A stretch of 64,000 bases of DNA, from positions 1,550,001 through 1,614,000 of the forward strand of contig NZ_AP022606.1 in NCBI RefSeq assembly GCF_010728725.1, in the 5' to 3' direction. Numbering within the stretch: position 1 is the first letter of the stretch; each line of letters starts with the position of its first letter. The DNA is from Mycobacterium branderi (lineage in GTDB: Bacteria; Actinomycetota; Actinomycetes; Mycobacteriales; Mycobacteriaceae). Under the pieces are notes generated by a model. That model was not told the DNA's origin. It saw nothing but the letters and a program-made list of their open reading frames with translations, and made no database searches. Shown here piece after piece: positions 51,760 through 60,518 of the stretch. Both the position numbers and the translations under genes were made by a program.

Positions 51760-53229
51760 ATGACCGAACACCTTGACGTTGTCATCGTCGGCGCCGGCAT
51801 CTCCGGCATCAGCGCGGCCTGGCACCTGCAGGACCGCTGCCCGAACAAGAGCTACGCGATCCTCGAGCGCCGCGACGACCTCGGCGGCACGTGGGACCTG
51901 TTCAAGTACCCGGGCATCCGCTCCGACTCCGACATGTTCACGCTGGGATTCCGGTTCAAGCCGTGGCGCTCGGCCCAGTCGATCGCCGACGGCGCCTCGA
52001 TCAAGGCCTACATCAAGGAGGCCGCGGCGGAGAACGGCATCGACCGGCACATCCGCTACCGCCAGAAGGTGATGGCCGCCGACTGGTCCGATGCCGACAA
52101 CCGCTGGACCCTCACCGTCGAGCACGACGGCCAGCAGAGCACGATCAGCTGTTCCTTCCTGTTCGCCTGCAGCGGCTACTACAACTACGACGAGGGCTAC
52201 TCGCCGAAGTTCGAGGGCGCCGACGACTTCGAGGGCACGATCGTGCACCCGCAGCACTGGCCGGAGGATCTGGACTACGCGGGCAAGAAGATCGTCGTGA
52301 TCGGATCCGGCGCGACGGCGGTGACTCTCATTCCGGCCCTGGTGAATTCGGGGGCCGGGCATGTGACCATGTTGCAGCGCTCGCCGACCTACATCGGCTC
52401 GTTGCCCGCGGTCGACCCGTTCGCCGAGCGCGCCAACCGGCTGCTGCCGGCCAAAGCCGCGCACTTCGCCAACCGGTGGAAGGCGATCGCGTTCAGCACC
52501 GGCCAGTACCAGTTTTCGCGGCGGTTCCCGCAAGCGATGCGCAAGACGCTGCTGACGATGGCCAAGCGGCGGCTGCCCGAGGGATATGACGTCGAGAAGC
52601 ACTTCGGCCCGCGGTACAAGCCATGGGACCAGCGGCTGTGCCTGGCGCCCAACGGGGATCTGTTCCGCACCATCCGCCGCGGCCAGGCCGACGTCGTCAC
52701 CGACACCATCGACCGGTTCACCAAGACCGGCATCAAGCTGTCCTCCGGCGAGGAGTTGCAAGCCGACATCATCGTCACCGCAACGGGTTTGAACCTGCAG
52801 CTGTTCGGCGGCGCGCAGATCCGGCGCAACGGCGTGCCGATCGAGCTCAACGACACCATGGCCTACAAGGGCATGATGCTGACCGGCATGCCGAACTTGG
52901 CGTTCACCATCGGCTACACCAATGCGTCGTGGACGCTCAAGGCCGACCTGGTATCGGAGTTCGTCTGCCGGGTGCTCAACTACATGGACTCCCGCGGATA
53001 CGACACCGTCGTGCCGCAGCACCCCGGCGACTCGGTGGACGAGCGCCCGTTGATGGACTTCACCCCGGGCTACGTGTTACGGGCACTGGACTACCTGCCG
53101 AAGGCCGGGTCGCGCACCCCGTGGCGGCTCAAGCAGAACTATCTGCTGGACCTGCGGCTGATTCGGCGCGGCCGAGTCGACGACGAGGCGCTGAGCTTCA
53201 GCACGCAGCAGGTCGCGGTCGCGGCCTAG
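51760..53229 (+). CDS. ethA: Baeyer-Villiger monooxygenase EthA
   Basis: EthA is an FAD/NADPH-dependent Baeyer-Villiger monooxygenase that activates ethionamide and related thioamides; its natural substrates are ketones. The 489-residue protein has the FAD motif [14 protein letters not shown], the family fingerprint [15 protein letters not shown] and the NADPH motif [15 protein letters not shown]. Length equals M. tuberculosis EthA (489). The reading frame is intact. The ATG lies 13 bases after the last operator half-site, so the leader is very short. Confidence 0.96.
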   Translation: MTEHLDVVIVGAGISGISAAWHLQDRCPNKSYAILERRDDLGGTWDLFKYPGIRSDSDMFTLGFRFKPWRSAQSIADGASIKAYIKEAAAENGIDRHIRYRQKVMAADWSDADNRWTLTVEHDGQQSTISCSFLFACSGYYNYDEGYSPKFEGADDFEGTIVHPQHWPEDLDYAGKKIVVIGSGATAVTLIPALVNSGAGHVTMLQRSPTYIGSLPAVDPFAERANRLLPAKAAHFANRWKAIAFSTGQYQFSRRFPQAMRKTLLTMAKRRLPEGYDVEKHFGPRYKPWDQRLCLAPNGDLFRTIRRGQADVVTDTIDRFTKTGIKLSSGEELQADIIVTATGLNLQLFGGAQIRRNGVPIELNDTMAYKGMMLTGMPNLAFTIGYTNASWTLKADLVSEFVCRVLNYMDSRGYDTVVPQHPGDSVDERPLMDFTPGYVLRALDYLPKAGSRTPWRLKQNYLLDLRLIRRGRVDDEALSFSTQQVAVAA

Positions 53230-53708
53230 GCCGCGCCGACGACCACGATGCCGTCGTCGTCGCTGTAGGCGACGTCACCGGGCACGAAGGTGACGCCGCC
53301 CAACTCGACCGGCACATCCCGCTCGCCGGCGCCGGTCTTACTGCTCTTGCGCGGGTTGGTGCCCAGCGCCTTGATGCCGAGGTCGATGCCGCGCAGCGCC
53401 GCCGCGTCCCGGACCGCGCCGTGCACCACCAGCCCGGCCCAGCCGTTGGAGCGGGCGAGTTCGGCGATGACGTCACCGACCAGGGCGGTGTGCAGGGAGC
53501 CCGCTCCATCGATGACCAGCACCCCGCCGTCGCCGGGCTCCGAGAGCACCGACTTCAGCAGGGCATTGTCTTGAAAGCAGCGCACGGTGCTGATCGGCCC
53601 GGCGAATTGCGCGCGGGCGCCGAATTGGCGGAATTGGGTGTCGCAGCTGCGGACGTCGGGCCCGATGTCGTCGACGAGGTCGGCGGTGGGCCGGAAAGTC
53701 ACCGGCAC
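53226..53708 (-). CDS. rraA: RraA-like protein (formerly MenG)
   Basis: The 160-residue protein matches Rv3853, annotated as regulator of RNase E activity A or as a 4-hydroxy-4-methyl-2-oxoglutarate aldolase-fold protein. It has [55 protein letters not shown] and [13 protein letters not shown], typical of RraA. The start is a GTG at 53708. It converges on ethA with a four-base overlap and lies two bases after hns. Confidence 0.92.
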   Translation of the reverse strand: MPVTFRPTADLVDDIGPDVRSCDTQFRQFGARAQFAGPISTVRCFQDNALLKSVLSEPGDGGVLVIDGAGSLHTALVGDVIAELARSNGWAGLVVHGAVRDAAALRGIDLGIKALGTNPRKSSKTGAGERDVPVELGGVTFVPGDVAYSDDDGIVVVGAA

Positions 53709-53710
53709 GT

Positions 53711-54214
53711 TCAGCTGCCGCGCCGACGTAGTTGGCGCACCAGTAGCAACGCCAGCAGACTGACTGCGATGGCAACCGCCAGCGGCAGCGGCGAGCGACC
53801 CGCGGATGTGAGCGGTGATGCGGCCGCCACCGGGTTATTGGCGGATGCCACGGTTGACTTCGCTTGTGCGGCAGCCTCTTTGGCGCCAGCGGCGAGTTGG
53901 CCGTTGGTCTCGATCCGCGGCTGTTCGGCAGGTTTGAGGGGGGCCGGCTCGGCTTTCTTGGCAGGCGCCTTCTTGGCGGGCGCTTTCTTCGCGGGCGACT
54001 TTTTGGCCGGTGATTTTTTGGCCGGCGCTTGCTGAGCCTTCTTCGCCGGCGCCTTCTTGGCGGCCGCCTTTTTGGCCGCCTTCTCGGGTGGCTTGTCCGG
54101 TGCCTTCTCCGCGGGGGCCTTGTCGGCGGCGGGCGCCGGGGGCGACGGCGGGGTAGGGCCCGTCCCGGGAGCGTCTTCTGGTGCGTGGTCCGGTTGATCC
54201 TGCGGGTCTGCCAT
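53711..54214 (-). CDS. hns: Hns-like nucleoid protein with Lys/Ala/Pro repeats and membrane anchor
   Basis: The 167-residue protein matches Rv3852. The N-terminal 100 residues are built of [13 protein letters not shown] repeats that resemble histone H1 tails and probably bind DNA. A helical segment with [21 protein letters not shown] and a C-terminal membrane helix (about 143-160, [17 protein letters not shown]) ending RQLRRRGS follow, so it can tether DNA to the membrane. The repeat region is longer than in M. tuberculosis (134 residues). The ATG at 54214 lies seven bases after AAAGGAG. Confidence 0.9.
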   Translation of the reverse strand: MADPQDQPDHAPEDAPGTGPTPPSPPAPAADKAPAEKAPDKPPEKAAKKAAAKKAPAKKAQQAPAKKSPAKKSPAKKAPAKKAPAKKAEPAPLKPAEQPRIETNGQLAAGAKEAAAQAKSTVASANNPVAAASPLTSAGRSPLPLAVAIAVSLLALLLVRQLRRRGS

Positions 54215-54314
54215 GCGGCCGCTCCTTTGCAGTTTCTCGTCGCGTACACCGGTCGACACCGACGGTCGAACCCCATCATGCCAGGACCGTCGCAGCGCCC
54301 GTCCCGGCCAGTGG

Positions 54315-54830
54315 CTAGGACCGGTGCCGCAGCGCCCACAGCGCCGCGCCGGCCACCAGCGCCACCGCGCCGACCGCGAACGGCCACACCGGGACGCCGT
54401 CGTTGCCGTTGTCCTCGGGGTGTGCCGTCGAGCCGGGCGTTCCGGTGCCCGCAACGGCCAGCCGAAACGACCACGAACCGGTCACCACATGCCCGTCCGC
54501 GGAGGTGACCCGGTAGTTCACCGTGTAGGTGCCGGCCGGACCCAGCGGCCGCAACGCGACGCTGACGACGGCGCCCTGCACCTGCGCGTCCCCGGTGGAC
54601 CACAGGTTGCCGTCCGGCCCGACGACCGCCATGGCCGCGAACGTGGTTTGCAGCCGCTCGTTGAACGTGGCGCTGACCCGCGCCGGGCCCGCGTCGACGA
54701 CGGCGTTCTCGGCAGGGTCGGCGGCCACCCGGACGGCGTGGGCGGCGGCGGGTCGGGCGGTCAGGGTGACGACGGCGGCCAGCATCGCCAGCAGCAGGCT
54801 CAGCGCCGCGGCGCGCGCCGCGCCGCTCAT
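54315..54830 (-). CDS. CopC-domain secreted copper-resistance-like protein
   Basis: The 171-residue precursor has a signal peptide (MSGAARAAALSLLLAMLAAV, cleavage after AAA before HAVRVAADP), so the mature N-terminus would start with His, the usual first copper ligand in CopC. The CopC domain contains VSATFNERLQ, PDGNLWS, YTVNYRVTSADGHVVTGSW with the second His ligand. A C-terminal membrane helix (about residues 148-166) anchors it. Its start overlaps the ycnI-like gene upstream. It replaces the small Rv3851 position of M. tuberculosis. Confidence 0.88.
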   Translation of the reverse strand: MSGAARAAALSLLLAMLAAVVTLTARPAAAHAVRVAADPAENAVVDAGPARVSATFNERLQTTFAAMAVVGPDGNLWSTGDAQVQGAVVSVALRPLGPAGTYTVNYRVTSADGHVVTGSWSFRLAVAGTGTPGSTAHPEDNGNDGVPVWPFAVGAVALVAGAALWALRHRS

Positions 54831-55498
54831 GTCCGTCGCCGGATGAGCGTCACCGCGATCCCGAGGGCGGCGACCAGCAGGGCGGTCCCGGCAAGCAGCC
54901 GGGCGGTGTTGTCGGGCGGCGGCTTGGGCTGACCGGCTTGCGCCGGGTCCGTCAGCGGGCCGGGATGCGGCGTGGCGTGGTGGTGTTGCGGCGGCGCGGC
55001 CGGTCCCGATGTCAATGCCAGGATGGGCGCCGGATGCTCCGGCTCGCCGCCGCCGGGCAAGGGCGGCTGGTCCCACTTGACCACCGACCCGTCGGCATAG
55101 GTTTGGGTGGCCGGGAAGCTGACGGTGTCCGCGTCGGGCAGCTGCACCGATATCCGGAACAGGGCAAACTGATCCGGCGGGATACCGCTATTGGGCGCGG
55201 CGGTCCACGTAACCGAGTGCACGGTGCCCGACGCGGTGTCGCGGTCGAGGCTGACCGTCCAGCCGGGCATGGTTTCGGTGCGTGCGGAGCCCACGTTGGG
55301 CAGCGCAACCGACAGCGCGGTGGTCGCCGCGCCGGTCGGGGATTCGTTGGGCACCGAAAACGTGACGATGGCATGACCACCGCGGACGGGGTTGTCGCTA
55401 CTGGCGTGGACATGGGCCGACGCCTGCGCGATGCCAAGCGTGGAGGCGCAGTAGAGCCCCGTCGCGGCTGCGGCCGCCAAGAGCGGGCGTGACCGCAT
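54827..55498 (-). CDS. YcnI-like (DUF1775) copper-binding membrane protein
   Basis: The 223-residue precursor has a signal peptide ending near AQASA, then mature HVHASSDNPVRGGHAIVTF, again with N-terminal His as a metal ligand. The YcnI domain continues with SVPNESPTG, VTWTAAPNSGIPPDQF and the conserved W in VVKWDQPP. A His/Pro-rich linker (PPQHHHATPHPG) and a C-terminal membrane helix follow. Together with the overlapping CopC gene it forms a likely periplasmic copper-handling pair. No CopD permease or CsoR regulator is adjacent. Confidence 0.88.
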   Translation of the reverse strand: MRSRPLLAAAAATGLYCASTLGIAQASAHVHASSDNPVRGGHAIVTFSVPNESPTGAATTALSVALPNVGSARTETMPGWTVSLDRDTASGTVHSVTWTAAPNSGIPPDQFALFRISVQLPDADTVSFPATQTYADGSVVKWDQPPLPGGGEPEHPAPILALTSGPAAPPQHHHATPHPGPLTDPAQAGQPKPPPDNTARLLAGTALLVAALGIAVTLIRRRT

Positions 55499-55500
55499 GC

Positions 55501-56157
55501 TCAGGCCAACCCGAGCCGCGCCATCAGGTCGGCCTCGATTTCGTCGAGCTGTTTGGCGATTGCGGCGTGGGCGGACCGCCGCCGCGAGGCGGGCATGTTC
55601 TCGGCGGCCGTGATGGCCGCCGAGAGGTCAACGAGCCGATCGGAGATGGCCGCTGCGAACTGCTTGGTTTCGGCGTCTTTGGGCTTCTTCTCCTGAACCG
55701 CTCGCAGCGACTGCTCGGCTCCGGCGATGCGGGCCGACAACCGTGCGCCGTGTCCGGAGAACTGTCCGATTTGGGCTAGCGGAACGCCGAGTTGATCCGC
55801 GCGGTGTTGGTCCATCAGCCCGCGCGCGGCGATCGCAGCCCGGTACACCAGCGGCACCACGATCGGGGCGAGCAACCGTGAGACGGTCAGCACTCGACGA
55901 ATCCGCGTGGGCGACAACAGTTTGCCCTCTCGCACCGCCTTGAGTTCGGCCTCCGCGACCTTCAGCGCCGACCGGTCACTGTCGCGTTGGGCCTTCAGCT
56001 GTGCCTTGAGCGCCTTGGTCTCGGCTCGCTGTTCGGCCTTGAACCTGCGCGCCTCGTTCTTGGCGGCCAGCTTGGCCTCCAGCTTGGCGCGGGCCTTGAT
56101 CGCACGAGCCTCGGCACGACGCACTGCGCGGCTTTTTCGCTTGCGGAACAGGCCCAT
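55501..56157 (-). CDS. Coiled-coil protein of unknown function (Rv3850 type)
   Basis: The 218-residue protein begins MGLFRKRKSRAVRRAEARAI and carries about 80 residues of Ala/Lys/Glu/Arg-rich coiled coil, then a hydrophobic stretch (VLTVSRLLAPIVVPLVYRAAIAA, about 98-120) that may be membrane-associated, and a second helical part ending MARLGLA. Same length as Rv3850. Function unknown. The ATG at 56157 is chosen by homology. It lies two bases upstream of the ycnI-like gene, so the three genes may be co-transcribed. Confidence 0.85.
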   Translation of the reverse strand: MGLFRKRKSRAVRRAEARAIKARAKLEAKLAAKNEARRFKAEQRAETKALKAQLKAQRDSDRSALKVAEAELKAVREGKLLSPTRIRRVLTVSRLLAPIVVPLVYRAAIAARGLMDQHRADQLGVPLAQIGQFSGHGARLSARIAGAEQSLRAVQEKKPKDAETKQFAAAISDRLVDLSAAITAAENMPASRRRSAHAAIAKQLDEIEADLMARLGLA

Positions 56158-56258
56158 TCCCGGCCGCCTCCCCGGTTTCTCGTTGGCTGTCGCGATACGG
56201 GATCGCTGGGCCAACCCTAACCGGAACGCGGCGTCGCGAGGTCGTCAGGTCGGGACAG

Positions 56259-56657
56259 CTAGGCGTCGAGGTGTTCTTTGCGCCGCAGCTCGTCAACCCG
56301 CTGCAGGATGTCCTGCTGCGCCTCGGGAGACAATCCACTGGCGCGCAACGCAATTCGGCGAATGCCTTCGTCGCGCATCGTGGCCAGGAAGGCCAGCTCC
56401 TTGTCGAGTTTTTCGTAATACTCGTCGTCGGTGAAGTAGGCCGGCTTGATGCGGAAGAAATTCGCCAGGGCCGCCATCGTCGCCGCCGAGGGGTTGGTGC
56501 GGTTGCCTGAGCGCAGTTGTGACAGGTAGGGAGCAGACATCGTGATGCCCTCCGCCTTGAGCGCCGCGATCACCTCAGCGGACGTGTGCGGTCCTCGTCC
56601 GGGTGGGTAAACCGTGTCGAACAGGCGGTTCAGGCGCGCAGCGAACGTCGTGCTCAT
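56259..56657 (-). CDS. espR: Nucleoid-associated regulator EspR
   Basis: EspR is a dimeric helix-turn-helix protein that binds and loops DNA at the espACD locus and many cell-wall genes; first described as an ESX-1 regulator. The 132-residue protein is nearly identical to M. tuberculosis EspR in the N-terminal part: STTFAARLNRLFDTVYPPGR, then ITMSAPYLSQLRSGNRTNPS with the recognition helix, and a C-terminal dimerisation helix ending DELRRKEHLDA. The ATG at 56657 gives the exact family length. Confidence 0.96.
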   Translation of the reverse strand: MSTTFAARLNRLFDTVYPPGRGPHTSAEVIAALKAEGITMSAPYLSQLRSGNRTNPSAATMAALANFFRIKPAYFTDDEYYEKLDKELAFLATMRDEGIRRIALRASGLSPEAQQDILQRVDELRRKEHLDA

Positions 56658-56991
56658 CGATATGACCTCCACCAGGGTTGGTAGGACGAATGATTCCAGG
56701 CACGTATTTGCTGATCATCGTAGCGACACTTATCGCATCAACCAAGTGCAAACCTGGAGCGAATTGACTCCGGCGTCCTGCGCCGCCGTCGGCGACGCCG
56801 TCGAAGCGCTGCGCGTGCGTTGTACAGCGGATTCTCATGATGCACCAAGCGAATTGTGACGCGTTGCGTTGTTGTCGCAGCGGCTGGGAGCACGCGACGG
56901 CGTCGGCGAGCGAAAAGAACGCCCGCCGGGCAACCCGCCAGCTACGCCGGCACGGCGAAAAGCGGATTTGCTGACGGGGGGCTGGCGCCGC
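56658..56991. other. espR upstream region
   Basis: This 334-base spacer between espR and the GDT1-family gene end contains no recognisable gene. It must carry the espR promoter with a possibly long leader. TGATCATCG and GATAAGTGTC-like AT-richer patches lie at about 56700-56740. I see no strong palindrome. Confidence 0.5.
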
Positions 56992-57687
56992 TCAGGCCGC
57001 GCCCGGGGACGCCTCCCCGACGGGTGCGGCCGACCGGGCGCGCACAAGTCGCACCGCCGCGGCGATCGTCGCGGCGAGCACCGTGGCCGCCGTCGCGCCG
57101 ACGGCTACCCACCGCCAGCCCAGCGCGCCGTCGAAAAGCATCCACACTCCGAACACCAAAAACAGCAGGCTGGCCAATACGTGCAACACCCCTTCGGGCA
57201 GGCGCCGGTGCAGCACGATCCCCGCGGCGATGGCCAACCCGTCGGCGACGATCATTGCGACCGTCGTGCCGATCCACACGCCGGCCCAGTCGTGATCGCT
57301 GGCCAACGCGACTGTGGCCAGCGTCGTCTTGTCGCCGAGCTCGGCCAGCAAGAACGACGACACCACGGCGAGCAGCGCGAAACGGGGCTCCCGGACGGGG
57401 CGCACGGCGTCGTCGTCGCTGTTGGTGCCCTCCCGCCAGGTCCACACCGCGAAAACGAAGAACGCGATCGCCGCCGCGAAGGCCATCGGCTGGGCCGGCA
57501 GCGTCAACCCGAGAAAATGCCCGATTGCCACCGAAACCCCGTGTGCCACGCAGGCCGCGATGCCGACCCCGGTCAGCACCACCCACCAGCGATACCGCAG
57601 CGCGTAGGTCATGGTGATCAGTTGCGACCGGTCGCCGAGCTCGGCGAGGAAAACCACTCCGAAGCTCAAAAGTGCGGCTGCGAGCAT
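56992..57687 (-). CDS. GDT1/UPF0016 family manganese exporter-like protein
   Basis: The 231-residue protein has six membrane helices and two copies of the family motif E-x-G-D-(K/R)-(S/T): LAELGDRSQL near residue 15 and LAELGDKTTL near residue 115. Bacterial members such as MneA export Mn2+. It matches Rv3848. The ATG at 57687 (MLAAALLSFG) follows GAAAGG. A yybP-ykoY type manganese riboswitch lies in its leader, supporting a role in Mn2+ efflux. Confidence 0.9.
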   Translation of the reverse strand: MLAAALLSFGVVFLAELGDRSQLITMTYALRYRWWVVLTGVGIAACVAHGVSVAIGHFLGLTLPAQPMAFAAAIAFFVFAVWTWREGTNSDDDAVRPVREPRFALLAVVSSFLLAELGDKTTLATVALASDHDWAGVWIGTTVAMIVADGLAIAAGIVLHRRLPEGVLHVLASLLFLVFGVWMLFDGALGWRWVAVGATAATVLAATIAAAVRLVRARSAAPVGEASPGAA

Positions 57688-57704
57688 GCGTGGCGACCTT
57701 TCGA

Positions 57705-57835
57705 CGCGTCGTCGGAGAACCGCTGGTCCGCCGAACATCGGGCCGAAGGTCTCGCCCACCGACGGATCCGTCGGTTCGCCGGCCGGGCTGGTCGCCAGTA
57801 TGTCGACTCGACGATTGCGGGCTACTCCCCTTCGA
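57705..57835 (-). promoter_or_regulatory. yybP-ykoY manganese riboswitch
   Basis: On the minus strand the leader starts AAGGGGAGTAGCCCGC (57832 downward), continues with GTCGAGTCGAC and a long GC stem, and reaches CGAGACCTTCGGCCC (about 57754-57740). The opening AAGGGGAGTAG and the GAGACCTT block are hallmarks of the yybP-ykoY aptamer that senses Mn2+. The start codon of the GDT1-type gene lies about 50 bases after the aptamer. The 3' limit is approximate. Confidence 0.85.
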
Positions 57836-57969
57836 TAATCGATGCCCAGGCTAGCGGCCGTAATCGATCGGCACCAGCGTGCACGACGAGTTCGGCTGGC
57901 CGTATTTATCGATTCGCCAAGTGCTGTCTTGCGATTCGACCTCGTCACAACCGAGGCATCGGAAATGCG

Positions 57970-58506
57970 TTATGCGGCAAGCAGCATCGCCAGAATCGCG
58001 GTGTCGGGGTGGCTGATGGGGTCGACACCGACGCGGCTCACCATCGAGGTGACGGTGCCGTCGGCTTCAGCTTCCACCCACGCTGCCCGGTGTTCGAGTC
58101 CCAGATAGGGCAAGCCGGGCAGCAGTACGCAGCCCGACGCGGCACCCGTGCATTCCGGCAGCGACGGCATGGTCTCCGACGGCGGATGCAACATCAACAG
58201 CGCCGGCGGTTGACGATCGGCGAAATACCCTGGCTGGATTGCCGATTCGCCGACGACGGGTCCCTCAGCCAGTACCAGGCCGACGCTGCCCGGCGGCGCC
58301 GGAGACTCCGGCAGCTCCTCACGGGCGCCGAATACCGTTGTGGTGGAAAGTAATCCAGGTAGCGATGCGACTCTGACCGCAACCATCAGCAGCTGCGCCC
58401 ATTCCTTTGTCGAATCAGGCCAGCGGCCGAAGATCACGAAGCCCTTCAGGACGCCGTGTGAATGGAACGGGGCGACTTCGACGGCCCTGCCTGACCCAGT
58501 TTCCAT
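57970..58506 (-). CDS. Conserved protein of unknown function (Rv3847 type)
   Basis: The 178-residue protein begins METGSGRAVEVAPFHSHGVL and contains GFVIFGRWPDSTKEWAQLL and VASLPGLLSTTTVFG. It has no membrane segment or signal peptide. It occupies the position of Rv3847 beside sodA. I cannot assign a function; four cysteines in the C-terminal half (PECTGAASGCVLLPG region) are present but form no known motif. Confidence 0.8.
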   Translation of the reverse strand: METGSGRAVEVAPFHSHGVLKGFVIFGRWPDSTKEWAQLLMVAVRVASLPGLLSTTTVFGAREELPESPAPPGSVGLVLAEGPVVGESAIQPGYFADRQPPALLMLHPPSETMPSLPECTGAASGCVLLPGLPYLGLEHRAAWVEAEADGTVTSMVSRVGVDPISHPDTAILAMLLAA

Positions 58507-58626
58507 ATGGCCCTCCGCGATACCTCACTGCACAACACCCCGGTGGGTCGGTGAGCACAGCATGCGCCAGGTAGGGAATACCCGCAAGCGGACACGGCCA
58601 ACCGCGGCTGAAGGGCAGAAAGGCGA

Positions 58627-58657
58627 CGGGGCGCCGCGCGAACCGCGCGACGCCCCG
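58627..58657 (-). terminator. sodA terminator
   Basis: CGGGGCG-C-CGCGCG and CGCGCG-A-CGCCCCG form a 13-bp stem with one mismatch and loop AAC, 21 bases after the sodA stop. On the minus strand it is followed by a short pyrimidine stretch CTTTCT. Confidence 0.75.
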
Positions 58658-58677
58658 ATTGCCGAAGCCCGCTAAAG

Positions 58678-59301
58678 TCAGCCGGCGATGAGCCCCTTGG
58701 TCTTCGAGGTCGCGGCGGCGTAACGCGACTGCACGTCGGCCCAGTTGACGACGTTCCAGAACGCCTTGGCGAAGTCGGCTTTGACGTTTTTGTACTGCAG
58801 GTAGAAGGCGTGCTCCCACATGTCGAGCACCAGCAACGGGACGATGCCGAGCGGGAAGTTCGTCTGGTGGTCGTACACCTGGAACACCAGCAACTTCTCG
58901 CCGAGGCTGTCCCAGCCGAGTGCCGCCCACCCCGACCCCTGCACGGTGGTGGCCGCCGCCGTGAACTGGGCGCGGAACTTGTCGAACGACCCGAACGCGT
59001 CGTCGATGGCGGCGGCGAGCTCGCCGGTCGGCTTGTCGCCACCGTCGGGCGACAGGTTCTTCCACCACAGGCTGTGGTTGACGTGGCCCGCCAGGTTGAA
59101 CGCCAAGTTCTTTTCGTTCAGCAGGATCGTCGACTGGTCATCGTTGGCGCGCGCCTCCTCGAGCTTGGCGAGCGCGTCGTTGGCACCCTTGACGTAGGTC
59201 GCATGGTGTTTGCTGTGGTGAAGCTCGTTGATCTGACCCGAGATGTGCGGTTCCAGCGCGCCGTAGTCCCAGTCCAAATCGGGCAACGTGTATACAGCCA
59301 C
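58678..59301 (-). CDS. sodA: Superoxide dismutase (Fe/Mn family) SodA
   Basis: SodA removes superoxide; the M. tuberculosis enzyme uses iron and is secreted through SecA2 without a classical signal peptide. The 207-residue protein has metal ligands His28 (ELHHSKHH region), His76 (HVNHSLWW), and the Asp and His of DMWEHAFYL. The active-site [11 protein letters not shown] has His at the position equivalent to 145, as in the iron enzyme of M. tuberculosis. The start is a GTG at 59301. A terminator follows the gene. Confidence 0.97.
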   Translation of the reverse strand: MAVYTLPDLDWDYGALEPHISGQINELHHSKHHATYVKGANDALAKLEEARANDDQSTILLNEKNLAFNLAGHVNHSLWWKNLSPDGGDKPTGELAAAIDDAFGSFDKFRAQFTAAATTVQGSGWAALGWDSLGEKLLVFQVYDHQTNFPLGIVPLLVLDMWEHAFYLQYKNVKADFAKAFWNVVNWADVQSRYAAATSKTKGLIAG

Positions 59302-59447
59302 TGAAGATTCCTTCCTTCGATGATCGTTGGTGATCTACTTCTGATGCTCCACTCGCCATGCGGCGACCTAGCCTAATCAACCCTGCTCCATGACTGCGCG
59401 CGCCGCAACAACGGGTGCGATGGGTGCATACCCCGACAGGCGCGACT

Positions 59448-59603
59448 TCAGACCAGCACGATGACGGCGAGGACCGCCAGCAAAATCAGGGCGATCAATC
59501 CGGCGCGCACACCGGCGAGCAGGTAGGAGCGGTTACAGGCAGGGGAACTGCCGTACCAATGCGAGGACGACGTCGACTGCGGCCCGACTGGTTGTGTCGT
59601 CAT
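59448..59603 (-). CDS. 51-aa small membrane protein
   Basis: From ATG at 59603 a 51-residue product begins MTTQPVGPQSTSSSHWYGS and ends with one hydrophobic helix (about residues 29-50). I do not recognise it. The frame continues upstream but those residues are not convincing. It stands alone between sodA and the DnaA-box cluster, pointing toward sodA. Confidence 0.5.
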   Translation of the reverse strand: MTTQPVGPQSTSSSHWYGSSPACNRSYLLAGVRAGLIALILLAVLAVIVLV

Positions 59604-60056
59604 CGAAGGACCCTGACCTGCACGTCCAACTCTCCCCCAGTGAGATGAGTCACAAATAACTTCGGTGGTCGCGATCATAACGTCTTATGAACCGCCGGAA
59701 AAATTGAACCCGCGCCAGCCCGCTGACCAGCGATTGCCGGGGTCGCTGGCGGCAATCTGTGCGGGCGCTGCGCGCGCCGTCGAGAATCGGGTGGATGGTT
59801 CGCCGCCAGCGTCTGGCGGTCGCGGGATGCTTAGCGCGGCGATGAATTTCGCTCGCGGCGTTCTCGGCCTGTCGATTGGCGGGCGGGTTATCGCGCCGTT
59901 ATCCACAGCCGCCGTCCCGCCCGGGGTATTGACGCGCCGTCAATGGCGATCCGCTGCACGCCGATGCTGTGCATAAACCTGTGGAAACTGTGGATAGCCG
60001 TTGGTAGCTGGCGGCGGCTTCTGCGCTGCCGGGGGGCGCGTGCCAAGATCGACCTC
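59604..60056. other. Gene-free region with DnaA-box cluster
   Basis: This 453-base spacer lies between the small membrane protein gene and the rhodanese gene. The last third holds four DnaA-box-like 9-mers (next entry). The rest has no recognisable gene. Weak AT-rich patches at 59660-59700 could be promoters for the small gene. Confidence 0.65.
59899..59997. promoter_or_regulatory. DnaA-box cluster
   Basis: In 99 bases lie TTATCCACA (59899-59907, perfect, plus), TGTGCATAA (59969-59977, reverse, one mismatch), TGTGGAAAC (59980-59988, reverse, two mismatches) and TGTGGATAG (59989-59997, reverse, one mismatch). The three reverse sites are almost contiguous. The cluster lies about 51 kb from oriC. 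Confidence 0.7.
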
Positions 60057-60401
60057 ATGCCCGGTGAACCGGTGGTTGCTCAAACGGACGTCGCCGCCCT
60101 GCCGGCCGAATTCGGCTCGGCGGCGGTGTTGCTGGACGTGCGCGAGAACGACGAGTGGAAATGCGGCCACGCCCCCGGCGCGCAACACATCCCGATGGCC
60201 GAAGTCCCGGCACGGCTTGGCGAGATCGACCGCCAAGCCGAGCTGTACGTCATTTGCCATGCGGGTGGGCGGTCCCTGCGGGTAGCGCAATATCTGCAGC
60301 AAAACGGTTACCGGGCAATCAACGTCAGCGGCGGGATGCTGGCATGGGCGGGCGCCGGGCGTTCGGTGATCACCGACGACGGCGGCCCCGGCAACGTCTG
60401 A
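60057..60401 (+). CDS. Single-domain rhodanese
   Basis: The 114-residue protein has a single rhodanese domain with the catalytic cysteine loop CHAGGRSLRVA and the preceding VLLDVRENDEWKCGHAPGA. Rhodaneses move sulfane sulfur; the acceptor is unknown. The ATG at 60057 begins MPGEPVVAQTD. The DnaA-box cluster ends 60 bases upstream, within the likely promoter. I do not recall an orthologue at this position in M. tuberculosis. Confidence 0.87.
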   Translation: MPGEPVVAQTDVAALPAEFGSAAVLLDVRENDEWKCGHAPGAQHIPMAEVPARLGEIDRQAELYVICHAGGRSLRVAQYLQQNGYRAINVSGGMLAWAGAGRSVITDDGGPGNV

Positions 60402-60518
60402 GGACCGAGCCGCGGGCCCCGACACGCTTTAAGCTGGTGCGGTGATCCGCGCCAGCGACGATTTGACACTGAGCGATGAGGTGGGGGCACCTCCCGCTTG
60501 CGGGGGAGAGCGGCGCTC

